This document shows, in pieces, positions 34,186 through 46,625 of a stretch of 64,000 nucleotides of DNA. A program made the position numbers and the translations under genes. A model generated the notes under the pieces. That model saw only the letters and a list, made by a program, of their open reading frames with translations, did no database searches and was not told the DNA's origin. Position 1 is the stretch's first letter, and every line of letters begins with the position of its first letter. Source of the DNA: Hofstenia miamia (Eukaryota > Xenacoelomorpha > Acoela); assembly GCA_004352715.1 (NCBI GenBank), contig SCFE01000041.1, forward strand, positions 620,054 through 684,053. Direction: 5' to 3'.

Positions 34186-36300
34186 CTTCGATGCAATTTC
34201 AAAGAAATTACTAAATATTTCTAAATTATTCATTTCTGCACCTTGGAAACTGTGAACCAAAGCTTACTTCACCTTTTGCAAGCACACGAACACGTTAATA
34301 ATGAATAAAAATATATCCTGGTAACTGGAAAGCCTGAGAAATTTTGTTTTGCATTTGTTCTTTGTACTTCAATGGTAGAGAATGGTAAAATTATATTCCT
34401 AAATACAGCAGATAAACCTGAAACCTGAATTGAATTTTTGATCAGTCATTCAGTATAATTTTGCATCAACAACATCAAGTTAAATCAATCTTTTTTACTT
34501 TCTATATTAGGGTAGAACTTTCTGTAATTCAGCAACCTTGGAATCTAATCCTATGGAAAGGCATATATTCCTTACTTCCATGTAAAAATATGCGCTTCGA
34601 TATTGTAATTAAATTAGATTGAAATACACCTCTATGTTAAGGAAGGACATATTCCCTAAAATATTAGGACATTTATATTGTAAAAAACACAAAATTATTA
34701 AACAGGTCTCTTTCAGGAGGTTACATTAGCTAAGTTCTACTACCTTAGCTATCTAATGATGCTGTGCATATAAATTGTGTTGTGTATGCTATATATATAT
34801 ATANNNNNNNNNNNNNNNNNNNNNNNNNNNNNNNNNNNNNNNNNNNNNNNNNNNNNNNNNNNNNNNNNNNNNNNNNNNNNNNNNNNNNNNNNNNNNNNNN
34901 NNNNNNNNNNNNNNNNNNNNNNNNNNNNNNNNNNNNNNNNNNNNNNNNNNNNNNNNNNNNNNNNNNNNNNNNNNNNNNNNNNNNNNNNNNNNNNNNNNNN
35001 NNNNNNNNNNNNNNNNNNNNNNNNNNNNNNNNNNNNNNNNNNNNNNNNNNNNNNNNNNNNNNNNNNNNNNNNNNNNNNNNNNNNNNNNNNNNNNNNNNNN
35101 NNNNNNNNNNNNNNNNNNNNNNNNNNNNNNNNNNNNNNNNNNNNNNNNNNNNNNNNNNNNNNNNNNNNNNNNNNNNNNNNNNNNNNNNNNNNNNNNNNNN
35201 NNNNNNNNNNNNNNNNNNNNNNNNNNNNNNNNNNNNNNNNNNNNNNNNNNNNNNNNNNNNNNNNNNNNNNNNNNNNNNNNNNNNNNNNNNNNNNNNNNNN
35301 NNNNNNNNNNNNNNNNNNNNNNNNNNNNNNNNNNNNNNNNNNNNNNNNNNNNNNNNNNNNNNNNNNNNNNNNNNNNNNNNNNNNNNNNNNNNNNNNNNNN
35401 NNNNNNNNNNNNNNNNNNNNNNNNNNNNNNNNNNNNNNNNNNNNNNNNNNNNNNNNNNNNNNNNNNNNNNNNNNNNNNNNNNNNNNNNNNNNNNNNNNNN
35501 NNNNNNNNNNNNNNNNNNNNNNNNNNNNNNNNNNNNNNNNNNNNNNNNNNNNNNNNNNNNNNNNNNNNNNNNNNNNNNNNNNNNNNNNNNNNNNNNNNNN
35601 NNNNNNNNNNNNNNNNNNNNNNNNNNNNNNNNNNNNNNNNNNNNNNNNNNNNNNNNNNNNNNNNNNNNNNNNNNNNNNNNNNNNNNNNNNNNNNNNNNNN
35701 NNNNNNNNNNNNNNNNNNNNNNNNNNNNNNNNNNNNNNNNNNNNNNNNNNNNNNNNNNNNNNNNNNNNNNNNNNNNNNNNNNNNNNNNNNNNNNNNNNNN
35801 NNNTTATTTATAAATAAAGAGGAAAATTTAAAGTTTGTACATGCTGAACTTCATCACTCAAAGCCATTGCGGTAATGTATGCTTTTACAATTTACATGTA
35901 ATTGCTAAAGAAATTGTTGTTTTCCACCTCTTGCATATTTGTTTTGATCAATATTAACACACATTTGGAAACACGCTCTAATGCAAATAACGCATTATAT
36001 TTGTGTTTTGGATCTATGAATTGGTTTCCTTAAAACATTACGTTGCATGTTTAAACATTGTTACAACAAACACACCCTAAGTGAAGTTTTTCATCAAAAA
36101 TATCAGTTTGCCTAAATTCTAAAAATCAAGAATTCACACTTTGGTCTGAACAAATTGTCTAAAAAATTAATTTGCTCATTTTAGGTTTGACAAAAATATT
36201 TCATCACTAGATGGCGTCCAATAGAATCGCTTCATTTCCACATGCCAAATAGCCACAGGTGTTACGAGAACTTCAGGGTGTCCCAATGGGGCCTCCTCTG
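34186..36300. other. Intergenic with gap, no gene seen
   Basis: Contains a 1000-N gap at 34804-35803 that begins in a TA microsatellite. Nothing coding is recognised on either side. Confidence 0.5.
34804..35803. other. Assembly gap, 1000 N
   Basis: Placeholder gap entered from a (TA)n run (34788-34803). Confidence 0.99.
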
Positions 36301-36305
36301 TCCGT

Positions 36306-37544
36306 TACCTTACTACTGAGAATCGAACATATCTAAGAAATGCAATACTCAACTATATTCTTAAAAATTCTTCAAGTAGTGGTTTCCAGATCAACAATTT
36401 CAATTTTGATATTCTTGACATAAATAATAGTGAGATTAGAAAAAGCTCACCACTTTATAGATATAGTGATTATCTCAAACTACAAGTTCCCAAAGAATTT
36501 TTCATTGTAAGATGTTCAATTGACAGTGAGGACTGTGAAGATGAGTTGTTTAAACCATTGCAAACAGAAAACTATGGAATGTGTTACTTATTAACTGGGT
36601 TTCAAAAACAGATAACAAACGTCTATCATGGATCTATGTATGGAATAAAATTACTATTAAACGTTGATTTAGATGGTCTCATTTCAATTCCTAGGGCATT
36701 CAATGGAGTCAGAATCAATATAATGCATTCAGGTTTTCAAATAAATCCAGATGTCAAAGGAATTGATGTTTTAGAAGGAAGAAAAGTGACGGCTTCTCTT
36801 AGTTTGGTTGAATCACAAGTGAAATCAAGTAAGAGATATAATTGTGAACAAAAACCAATAATCACTAAGATGTCAAAACTTCAGAATGATAGTTTTCTTC
36901 CATTTATATCCAAAGATGGAAATTCATCATCAATATACAATTCAGTTAAATGGTGTTATCTCTATTGTCAACATGTTGTCAGCATTAAAATGTGCAACTG
37001 TTCTTCAGTAGTGTACTTTGATCTCTGTGAATGTTTAAATTCATCTGAAACCATTGCATGTGTAAGACGTGTTCCTAATTAATAATTTCATTAAAAAGTG
37101 CCAACCACCTTGCAATGTTTATAACTATGAGAAAACAATCAATTCTATAGGTTTTGCTTCTGCGGAGTTCATGCCCTATGTAGTTGCGAGTCTTTCAAAA
37201 AAGACATTGAGTAATGATATATAACTTGAGAAAAATTCTTGCTTCTAACTTTCATAATTTATCTAAACAACAGCAAGAATCAACTCGTCTATGTCCATAT
37301 ATTTTTAGAGACTAATTGGCTGAGAATTCTAGAATATGATTTAAGAGTTTCTTTTTGGAATATGATGTGCGATATTGGTGGAATTGCAGGTCTTATTATG
37401 GGTTCAAGTTCAGTTACTTTGTTGGAAATTATTGAAACTTTGGTAATGTTTGTAAATTTTTTACTTAAGAAGCCTTTGGAAGAAATAATAGTGTTATCTC
37501 AAAATCTCAAAAGGATTTGCAAGGAAGTGATTCTATGGTTTTGA
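36306..37544 (+). pseudogene. DEG/ENaC-type channel copy 3, truncated and broken
   Basis: Homology to copy 4 starts abruptly near 36306 (TTENRTYLRNAI). The first 90 or so residues, including the first membrane segment, are missing. The frame is open through the ectodomain to a stop at 37080-37082 after VRRVPN. In pieces of other frames the Cys motif CQPPC, INSIGFASAEFMPYV, and the second membrane segment IGGIAGLIMGSSSVTLLEI (GSS in place of GAS) follow. A further frame change near 37470 alters the tail. A dead copy; the gap at 34804-35803 is upstream, but about 500 bases of unrelated sequence lie between. Confidence 0.85.
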
Positions 37545-39375
37545 TTTGCTAATCAAGAGTACTTGTTCAAATATACTGTTTTTCCTCATTTCATATACAT
37601 AGGGATTCTTTCCTTTTCAACATATCAATCTTGTATGGACTATTTCAACATTTAAGTGTCATCATCATAAAAATAGCAATCTAAAAGGCTTTGATTGTAT
37701 TATATTCATAAATTTGCAATGCTCTATGCTTTGTCTTCTATTTAAAATATATATTGCATTATTTTTAATAGGACCTAAATTATGTTCAATTTGCAATATT
37801 GAAGTGATTTGCTTAAAAAATTCCATATATTTAATAATTATTGAAGGAATAAAATTTTCATTAATATATCTAAACAGTTTGATGATAAATTTTTGCTAAT
37901 TAAGAAAGGTATGTCTCGTATACCATGATAGAAATGTTTGGAAATGAACTTTTAATGAGATTATGCTGTTTTTTCAACAATATATTCCTTTCATTTTTGC
38001 CTAAAGTTTCTTCAATGTGATGTAGTGGACACTTCTAGCTCTTTTTGTTTTTTATTTATTGAATTTGAATTGCACCAAGGAAGCTCAGTTGGATCAGTTT
38101 GCTTGTTTCACACTTAAGTTTGCATTTTTAAATTATGCTGAGACAAACTAGTTACCTTCCTCCTTAGATCATATGTCAAAAGTGTGTCCAGATCAGTTTT
38201 GCAATCAATCAAAAAATATATTAAATGTTACATCACTTCAAATTGATATATCACAGACTCAGTATGTGGATGTCTGAAATCCTAAAATCTTGAAAATAGA
38301 GCAATGGATATCATTGGCAACTTCTAGAAGTGAACCTTACAGCAATATATATTTGGTTCTGATAGCAATGTTTTTTTAGGAATTATCAGTGTGCATGTCT
38401 GTATACAGACATAAAATTGACATCATGTTTGCTCAAAGAACTGCTATATTGTTTTAGAATCTAGACCAAGTAGCAAAATTAAGGTACAGGGGAAAGTTGC
38501 TTTGATTCTAAATATTGTTTCACATAGCAATTAGGACATTTTATTTCCAGAAGTAAAGCAAAGTTTTAGAACAATGGTCCAAGCTGTAAACTAATAGTGC
38601 TAATAATTCAAGATATTTTTTCAAACAACTTGAAGCTTCTTTTGTAGAATCATAGTCCTATGTTGCTTGTGCCTATTGTAGCATAATCCAAGAATTAATG
38701 CTGCCAAAGAAGAACAAAGAAGAGATTAGTCAGTTGAGGGAGATCATCATCAAATTATGATTAAATGGTTGGATAACCAATCATAGGTTATTATATTTTA
38801 TATTAACTAGACTATGTAGGCGACCAATAAATAGACCAATAATGAGACTGAGCTTGTATTACTAATTAAATGTAAGTTAGGAAGCTGCAAGTAATAATCT
38901 CTTTAATTATTTAAGTTAATTAAAGCCAGTATTTTCAGTAATGGCTAAATAAATATTTATTCAGCAGCTAGTGACATTTCCAGGTTGCAAGTATAAATTA
39001 CACATTACAAATTGAGTTTAAGTCAGTTACATCCAGCCTTAAGGGTTGCACTGAGTTAGGATAGGGAACACATAAGCTACTTCATTGAGCTGAGATCTGG
39101 AAACAATCCATTGATAATGAAGATAACTACTTGTTGAAATGTTCAGAGATTGGAGTCAGCCAGAGGCCTCATGAAAGATCAGTCAACAGGAGAACTGCAA
39201 CATTTGGTCCACACCTAAACAGTGTTCAATTACTATATAGTTAATCAAAGTTAACTAAGAGTATTAAAGGAGTAAAGCAGTTAGTAAAAGTACATCCCTA
39301 CCTGCACTTAACACAGAATTACATTCAAAAGGAATTAGTAAACGTGAGTTAGAGCTTGGTAGTGGATGCTACACT
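37545..39375. other. Intergenic, no gene seen
   Basis: AT-rich. The part 38730-39300 has the look of an LTR or leader before a retroelement relic (GTTGAGGGAG near 38735), but no pair of LTRs was found. Confidence 0.4.
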
Positions 39376-39639
39376 ATGAATTACAAGGACCTCAATTTTA
39401 AATCTTTTTTAACTCATAACAACAATATGTGCAGTTTGGACTTTTGCATTGAAGGCCAGTTACATATAACAAGTTGGTCAGCTTTGACGATGACATCACA
39501 TTATTTGCATACTATGCTGGATGAATCCCAAGATATTCTGACAAATCTTTCCTCAAATAGCAAGAAGGTTAGAACATTCACAAATCTAAAGTTACACTAA
39601 AAGCAATTGATGATTTGTTGAGAAAGACACTTCTGAAAA

Positions 39640-39965
39640 TTAGTTACACTGAATCAAGAGTACTGGAAGTCCAGGTCTTTGAATGACCTTTATATTCTAA
39701 CAAGTGTCACCCTGTTGATATAGAAAAGGAAGCATGTGCAGTTGCTTTTGCCACTTCACACTTATCATAGATCAAAAGACATTATAATTCATGTTGGATA
39801 ATAATCATTTATCTGGAATAAGAAATGATAAAATAAAAAAGTGGCAAATAGAATTAGTTCCACATGATTACACAGTAATTTATCATCCTGGATCACTCAA
39901 TGCTGCTGCAGGTGAAACCTCTAAGCTTACTGAAGTACATAATTCACTCTGCCACCTAGGAATAA
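39640..39965 (+). pseudogene. Ty3/gypsy RNase H-integrase relic
   Basis: Across shifted frames the plus strand reads EKEACAVAFATSHL (the gypsy IEKEALAxVWA block), then KIKKWQIELVPHDYTVIYHPGSLNAAAGE (W-x-x-x-L-x-x-Y-D-F-x-V-x-Y-x-P-G-x-x-N-x-A-D), then LTEVHNSLCHLG (integrase zinc-binding His-His start). Stops in every frame. The coding-like stretch 39376-39600 just upstream may be part of the same element but is not recognisable. Confidence 0.55.
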
Positions 39966-40464
39966 CCTGATTATACCATTTGCTGTTTTCAATTGATGTT
40001 AAATACATAACATTTAACTGATGATGCTGCTCTGTAGAAAACCTATATTTTTAAATCCCAATGAAGCAAACCTAACAAAATCTATGTTGCAATTTGAAAG
40101 AGTAAGCATAGGTTTCAAATGACCACAACTCATGAATTTTGCAATTTCCTTTCAGATTTGCATATTCTAATATTTCCTTAAAAACCAAAATTATTAAACT
40201 TACCAAGGTTTTCTGCATTGTTGGACTGTCATCCTGTATTCCAAAATATTCATTTCAAGGGAAGATGTGGTATAACAGACATTAACAAGTTAATGTTTAT
40301 AATCATTTGCAGTGCTCAACTATAAATTTCTGAATCATTTTTTTTCTGTTAGTGTGCCACATAATTATATTTACAGCCTTTCTATGGTTGTTCCTTGCTA
40401 TCTTAAAATATTGCTAATACTGTGATTTGGTAGCAATTGCATCAATTTTAAAAATTTGCAGCAT
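39966..40464. other. Intergenic, no gene seen
   Basis: AT-rich sequence between the gypsy relic and an interspersed repeat; nothing recognised. Confidence 0.5.
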
Positions 40465-41000
40465 CTCCTCTAAATGCTCTCCCTTACTCTGCTAGTATCA
40501 TTACATACAAAAGACTAATGTTGTATAAGACAAAAGTGTTAATGCATTGCTTTGTATTTGAAATTGTTTCATCACTACCATTTATATTATGATAAACAAC
40601 ATACTGTACATAGATGCTATGTAAAGAGCTGAACAGTACACAATAATATTTTTTTTCAATCAAGGTAAGATATATTTGGTATAGATTCAGCACCAAGTTA
40701 ATTACAACAAACCTTTTTAATGAAATTAATTTCATTTGCAAACTTTAGATTTGAATGAAAATGTATTTCTGCTTCTCTGTTAATTCTGCTACTAGTAATA
40801 GACTTACACTACCATCTTCCTTTATATTTGCAAAAAGCTTTAATAAAATTGCTCTTGTATACATACTTGATACTATTTCCTGCTTCAAATATTTTATTGC
40901 TTTTTTGAAGGTGAGTGCATAATGAAGAAATAATTCAATTAAGAAATGGAAATTTGCTTTCTATGCATACTTACTTTTCTTGATATTTGGATCCACATTA
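40465..41000 (+). repeat. Interspersed repeat family, copy B
   Basis: Collinear diverged partner of 27055-27500, same orientation, with an extra stretch of about 100 bases near 40760-40900 absent from copy A. A minus-strand frame at 40484-40741 inside it is not conserved in copy A and is taken as chance. Confidence 0.6.
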
Positions 41001-42640
41001 TATGCACCTAAGTAACAATTTTATGCTTATTTTGGTTCTTTCTTAAATTTTCGCTTAAATCACGCTCTTTCTGGGATTTATATTCCTATTTAGTAGACAC
41101 GCTTTATGAGAGCTTAAAATTGCCAAAATAAAGCCACTTAAATTTTGTCATTCAACTTTGCCGCTGCATTTCAGAGATCATAATGTAAACAAAAATGCTT
41201 TTTAATCAGTATGCATTACGATTAACGTGCAGTAGCTTTGCATGAAATTGTTGCTCATATGGATATATAAATGTATTTCATAAGATTTTTGGATGAATCA
41301 TAACTACAGGAGTCAAATTCTCAATGGGATGGTATTCATTTATATAGACTTATCAAGATATTCAAAGTTTCCTATTTTAAAATTAATATGGAATACAGTT
41401 CAAATAAAATTTCTAAGTTTATGAAAATTTGGGTTTAGTCTGTACTAAATAGACCTATATGTACAAAGAGACAATTTCAGTATAACCTCGATTTAGCTCT
41501 CCCCCTCCCCCGATTTTGGGCAAACCCGGATTTATCGCAAAATTTGCGATTTCTAGTGAAAATTTAGGCTACCGCCATCAGTCATGATTTTGGCGTGGCC
41601 CAATGACATAGATGAACTCCGATTTAGCGCCATCATAAACAACCAAACAGATTTTATGAACTATATTAGATTGCATTTTTTTTACTAATGTGAATGGGAA
41701 ATACAAATGTGTGCTGTCGTCCCATCTCATCCAATCTCATTCCAATGGACATGTATATTTTTAAAGTTATTTTATCATAGTTTTATTAATTTTATGAACT
41801 TTTAACAAACGAATTCAAATTTAATGAAATTCTATTCGTGGAGATCATATGTTCAAAGTGTGTGGACCGAGCAAAATATTGTTAGTTTGAATTAATATTC
41901 TTACTAGTAATATAACAGGTAGAGATTAGTTCAAATACATTTCCAGTAAGGATCACATTTTGCTATTTTGGTGACGTTGAGTCAGGTAATGAAAGAAAAC
42001 ACATATTTATATAAATTGGTCAATGTTTCAAATTTATATGTCATTGAAAGATAATATGCAATAGCATGTAAGTTTGCAGGAGAATAATGTATTGTTTGTG
42101 TTAATTTCCTAAACTTCAGTATATAAGAGCATTTAATTTTCAGCACGATGTGCTGGGAGCGTTGAAAATAAAATTTGACAAAAGTTATTATTTACACCTT
42201 GGGTCTCAACAGGTCTAAGATTACCCAATTCAAAAAATTAGAACCTGTTTAATTTTTACTGTGTAGACACGATTTATTGGTATCTTGCAGATATTATTGA
42301 CCATGCCCAGTAAAACCTCGCTATCGTACAGAAAGTTATTAGGCAAATGGACTGGGCTGGTCCAAATGAGACGCAAATTTCAATTACGCAAAGCCTTGCT
42401 TTTGCTTGATTTTATAGAATATTTTGATTTTTTCATGAACTGTAATCGTTCAAAACTTAAACCATTAATAGCTCTATTGTACTAATAGTATCCCAAACTG
42501 TCGTTAACTGTTAAGTGAAAAGTCTAGATATGGACTTGTAATATGTAAAAAAAGCAAAATAAAGCTATAATTAGCTTTAATTATATATTTTCAAGCTTTT
42601 GTTTCTATTTATTTTCTGTGAATCTTAATATGAAAAAATT
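41001..42640. other. Intergenic with pogo-like termini
   Basis: CAGTATAACCTCGATTTAGC at 41478-41497 and CAGTAAAACCTCGC near 42306 both look like pogo/Tigger 5' ends in the same orientation; no opposite end is found. No gene is seen. Confidence 0.4.
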
Positions 42641-42649
42641 AGGTAGAAG

Positions 42650-45120
42650 TGATTGGTTTTAGAATGCCAAGTGATACTGAAATAAGAAAAATTTGAAGAA
42701 AAGCAATTTCTGCAATACAATTACAATTTGATTTTAGTGCATTGTCTAATGAAACCTCCTCTTCAAATATGCATTGTGTTGACTCAGTTGATGATTATTC
42801 CAATTCACTTTTCTCTTCAAAGGAATCATATACATCTTCGGATTTAGAAAATTCTAATGAAAATGATGTTGCTGATATAGGAAAATGTCTGAAAAGTTAA
42901 GATTGTGGAGTGCATCTGAAAGAATAAATCATTCTTCATTAAAAAAGTTGCTGGGTATTTTACATCCTGTCCTTCGTACCAATTGATCCTCGCACATTCT
43001 TAAATACGAATAGTGAAATTGCAGCACCAACTAACTGTGGAACTGGAAAATATGTTTATTTTGGATTAGTCAAAACGTTGCTTGTTAGTTAATCTATGTA
43101 AATCGTATTTTAACAAAATCAAATGTAATTTATCAATGTTAATCGAACCTCTAAAATTTGATAAATTTCTAAGTATTGAAGTTGGATTAACTTTTAATTG
43201 AAGCGAAGTGTTGATGGGCTTCCACTTTTTACAAGTTGATTGTTGTCATTTTGGTTCATCTGATAAAATTGTTAAATATATCAAATCATCCTGTATTTCT
43301 AATCGGCCTCTACTGTAGTTCTGAAAAGCCAAATATTGATAATTTTTCAGCGATTTTGTTCAAGAAGTAAACATTCTCAATGAAAATGAATTTATTGTTA
43401 ACAATTCACAATACGAAATTAAGTTAAAAGATATCGTATGCGATTCTTCTTCAAAAAGTTTTCTCAAAAAAACAAAACATCACATTGGATATTTTTCCTG
43501 CCACTATTGCGAAGTTGAAGGTGAGTACGTCAACACTATGTACTTTCGAGATACAAAAGCAATAAGACAGGCAGATGCTTCTTCGTGAAAGAAGAAACAA
43601 TGCGCATCATCTTGGACACTCTCCTCTGGCATCTCTAATCAATTTTGACTTAGTCGAAGAATTTCCCTTAGATTATATCCACCTTCTTTGTTTAGGTATA
43701 TTTTTTGTTTTTGGTAACACTATAAATTAATGTATACATCATAGAGCATTCTAATTATTTGCATCATTTTAGATTTAATGAGGAAATTAATGTATATTTG
43801 GATTGGTCGAATAAAGGATTCAAAAATTCAAAAGTCATGAGAAAGAGTTAACACACTTTTGAATAGAAATATTGAAATATGGCATAGCGTACCTATTGAA
43901 TTTGCTAAAAAAACCTAGAAGCTTAATGAAGATTGATCGATGTAAATCAGTAGAATTTCATCTTATCCTAACTGTAACAATATTTTTATTTACATGTATG
44001 CTATATTTACTTTTTAGTACACGAGCATCGTTTTGTTTAAAGATGTACTTCCAAAAAATACATTTCATCATTTTTTGGAGGTTTATGGTGTTGCGCCAAA
44101 ATCAGAATATGAGCTTAATTGAGTATGTTCATCAACTTCTGAGGCATTTTTGTTGTAGAATAGGGTTCACTTTAAAAATCAGAGATGGTTTTCAATGTTC
44201 ATAATTTGATTCATCTTTGTGACGCAGTAAAAAAGTTTGATTCTTTGAACAGCTTCTCAGCGTTTCTGTTTGAAATTTTTTTAGGAAAACTAAAGCGGTA
44301 GTCTTTAAGTACGTAAAGAAAAACCACAAAAAATATAATGAAAGTCCTTTTGGTATTTACTGTAATATCTTCAGTCAAACTAAAATTAATTGCTATAAGA
44401 ACATAAATTCAAAAATCATTAAAATATTCAAAATAAACTAAAATAAATGGAGAGTATGATATTTAAATTAGGTTTCTCCTTAATATAAATTGAGTCTGTT
44501 AATCTTGTTGCATTGTGCTTTATAAATTATTAAAGTCTAATGCTGGTAGTTTGTGTATTTTTGAATGCATTTAAATTTTGAAATTTATATGACCATATCA
44601 ATTTTCTTATGCATTCTAGTTTCACCAAATATAGAAACCCGGATTTATTATTTATAATTATTTTTCAAAAATCGTAGAATGTGTTTTTCAGATGTATACG
44701 AAATCCGAAATAAGCCATTCGAACAAATAATTCGACGCACATCAGAATCGGTTGGAACAATCCATTTCTGTGGGTCTGGCAATTCTTTGAATCTACAAAC
44801 AGCAAAAAGACTTACTCATGGAATAAGTTAAAGAATTTTAATAAAAAACGGCAATGACCTTTTACTATACAGAATAATATCTACAAGATCGAAAAATTCG
44901 AAAATGAATCTGAATGTGTCTGCCTTTATGCAAGAAGATATAAATCCCAAATGATTTTTTCCTATCCCATTAATTCATCTCAACTGGGAATATATCTTTT
45001 TTCCGATTTATCAGAGACTATAGAAATATTTATAGTCAATCCAGATACTAAAAATACGATGTGCTCATTTCTATTAGAAGGTGTAAATGTTATTGTCCCT
45101 ATTATACACAAATAAATTTT
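42650..45120 (+). pseudogene. Relic transposase-like gene of an invertebrate repeat family
   Basis: Many frame pieces of one large protein occur in order: FLSIEVGLTFN, EVNILNENEFIVNN, LKDIVCDSSSKSFLKKTKHH, then GYFSCHYCEVEGEYVN, HHLGHSPLASLINFDLVEEFPLDY, a GT-AG gap at about 43697-43771, LMRKLMYIWIGRIKDS, VEFHLILTV, VHNLIHLCDAVKKFDSLNSF and FEIFLGKLKR (to about 44310), then LGIYLFSDLS and a VIVPIIHK end. From memory these blocks match a high-copy, transposon-encoded protein family in arthropods and molluscs with a CxxC zinc motif; its superfamily I cannot name with certainty. Broken by many stops. Confidence 0.55.
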
Positions 45121-45293
45121 AGTTAAAATTAATCTTTGAAATGCATATTGCTCAATATATAATTAGTGTATTATTAAGTTGTTTAGAGAAATTCATAAAT
45201 AAAATTAGATTCATTTCCTGGCTATATGTATTTAATTCCATTACTAATTATGAAGTTTTTTCTCACGGTGTTGTTACTTTTAAAAATTTACAA

Positions 45294-45449
45294 ATGTTTG
45301 CAATAGTAGAATTCGAAAATAGGGAAGTGGAATATATTCCAAGGTGTTGGTTGATCAATAAAGAAATGGCCCGGTATCAACTAGCGGTGGTAGTGGTTTT
45401 CGTAAAAAATGGCATTGTCGAAAGACAACTGGTCTATTTTCAAAGTTAA
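45294..45449 (+). other. Fragment resembling the N-terminus of DUF4806-type proteins
   Basis: From ATG 45294 the frame reads MFAIVEFENREVEYIPRCWL, resembling the start of a protein type (F-x-V-V-x-F-x-x-x-x-x-V-x-x-V-P-x-x-W-L) often found in arthropod genes with a C-terminal DUF4806. The frame is open upstream to 45141 without added similarity and ends at 45447-45449. It could be a first exon, a relic carried by the neighbouring transposon, or chance. Confidence 0.3.
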
Positions 45450-45476
45450 ACTTATTGATTATGCAGGTAAAAGTTC

Positions 45477-45481
<5 letters not shown>

Positions 45482-45521
<40 letters not shown>
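45482..45521. repeat. (TA)n microsatellite
   Basis: About 20 TA units. Confidence 0.9.
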
Positions 45522-45523
<2 letters not shown>

Positions 45524-45689
45524 CTAATTTAATTGTCCAATGAATTACAGAATCTTGCTTCTTCCAAATTAACTTGTGTTCTTTGTTGCAGAGTATTAAT
45601 TCATACCATACAATGCAATATATTTTGCATCTAGTGTATCTAATTAAAAAAATCTTGTGGCAAACAATTCGAAAAAATGTCTAAATGAA

Positions 45690-46620
45690 GAATTGAAGTG
45701 TGCAATGTTAGAAATTTTTCCATTGATGAAATCTTTAAAATTAAGAGACGCAATCATTGGAACTCCAAGATAATTAGCAACATCACTAACTTAAATTTGT
45801 TAGTAATCAATTTTTACGGACAGATTTTTAGATTGTGGTTGCAGCATGATAAACTTAGTTTTTTACTAAATTTAGAGTTAGTTTATTTCTGCCAATCCAG
45901 TCTTAATCTTAGATAATTCGTTATTTAGGTTATTTAGAACAGATTGTTTATCATTGCTAGTACAATACAATGCAGTGTCATCTACATATTGAAACAGACT
46001 GGAGGGATTGATGTCATCATTCATATATAATATTAGGAGAGGGCCAAGTATGAAACCTTGTGGTATTCCGTTATTTATTAAGAGTACTAATTTATTTTAA
46101 CAGTTTGGCATCGATTACAAAGAAAAAATTTTATTAAATTATTGGAGTCGTTGCTGAAGCCATACCTATGCAGTTTGATGGCACATACTGCCAAATGCTT
46201 TGGACAGATCTAAACAGCATATACCATCTTATAAAGACTTATTTATTGCATCTTTTCAATGTTCTATTGCATACATTAAGTCTTCTAGAGATGAGAGTTT
46301 ATTTCGGAATGAAAACTGTGTGGAACTAATATCGGCGTTATCATTCTAGTACATATATATATTTTTTTTGTACAGACTGTTTCTAGTAATTGAACTATCT
46401 TCCTATATCTGTGACACATATGCTTGCAGTCAGCATATGTGTCACAGATAAAGGACGATAGTTTAAGGGAATTTGGTAATTTTTTCTTTTAAATACTGGT
46501 GCTACAATAGCATATTTTTGAATTCTGGCGATTTAGGAGTGACGAAATATTTAATATACATTTCAACAGACGAAGAGTACGCAAAAATACAACTTTGAAA
46601 ATGAAGTTGGTCACATTGGT
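45690..46620 (-). pseudogene. LINE reverse transcriptase, broken
   Basis: On the minus strand: FSFRNKLSSLEDLMYAIEH (the Q-F-G-F-R block), CLDLSKAFGSM (D-L-S-K-A-F-D), GIPQGFILGPLLILYMNDD (G-V-P-Q-G-S-x-L-G-P-L-L-F-x-x-Y-x-N-D), FQYVDDTALYC (the YVDD catalytic box), then NNLNNELSKIKTGLAEIN and VANYLGVPM. Catalytic Asp-Asp is preserved but stops and frame changes lie between blocks. Confidence 0.75.
46406..46450. repeat. Perfect hairpin, 18-bp arms
   Basis: TATCTGTGACACATATGC (46406-46423) and its exact complement (46433-46450) with a 9-base loop. It lies inside the LINE RT region, just before the Q-F-G-F-R block. Confidence 0.9.
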
Positions 46621-46625
46621 AGGAC

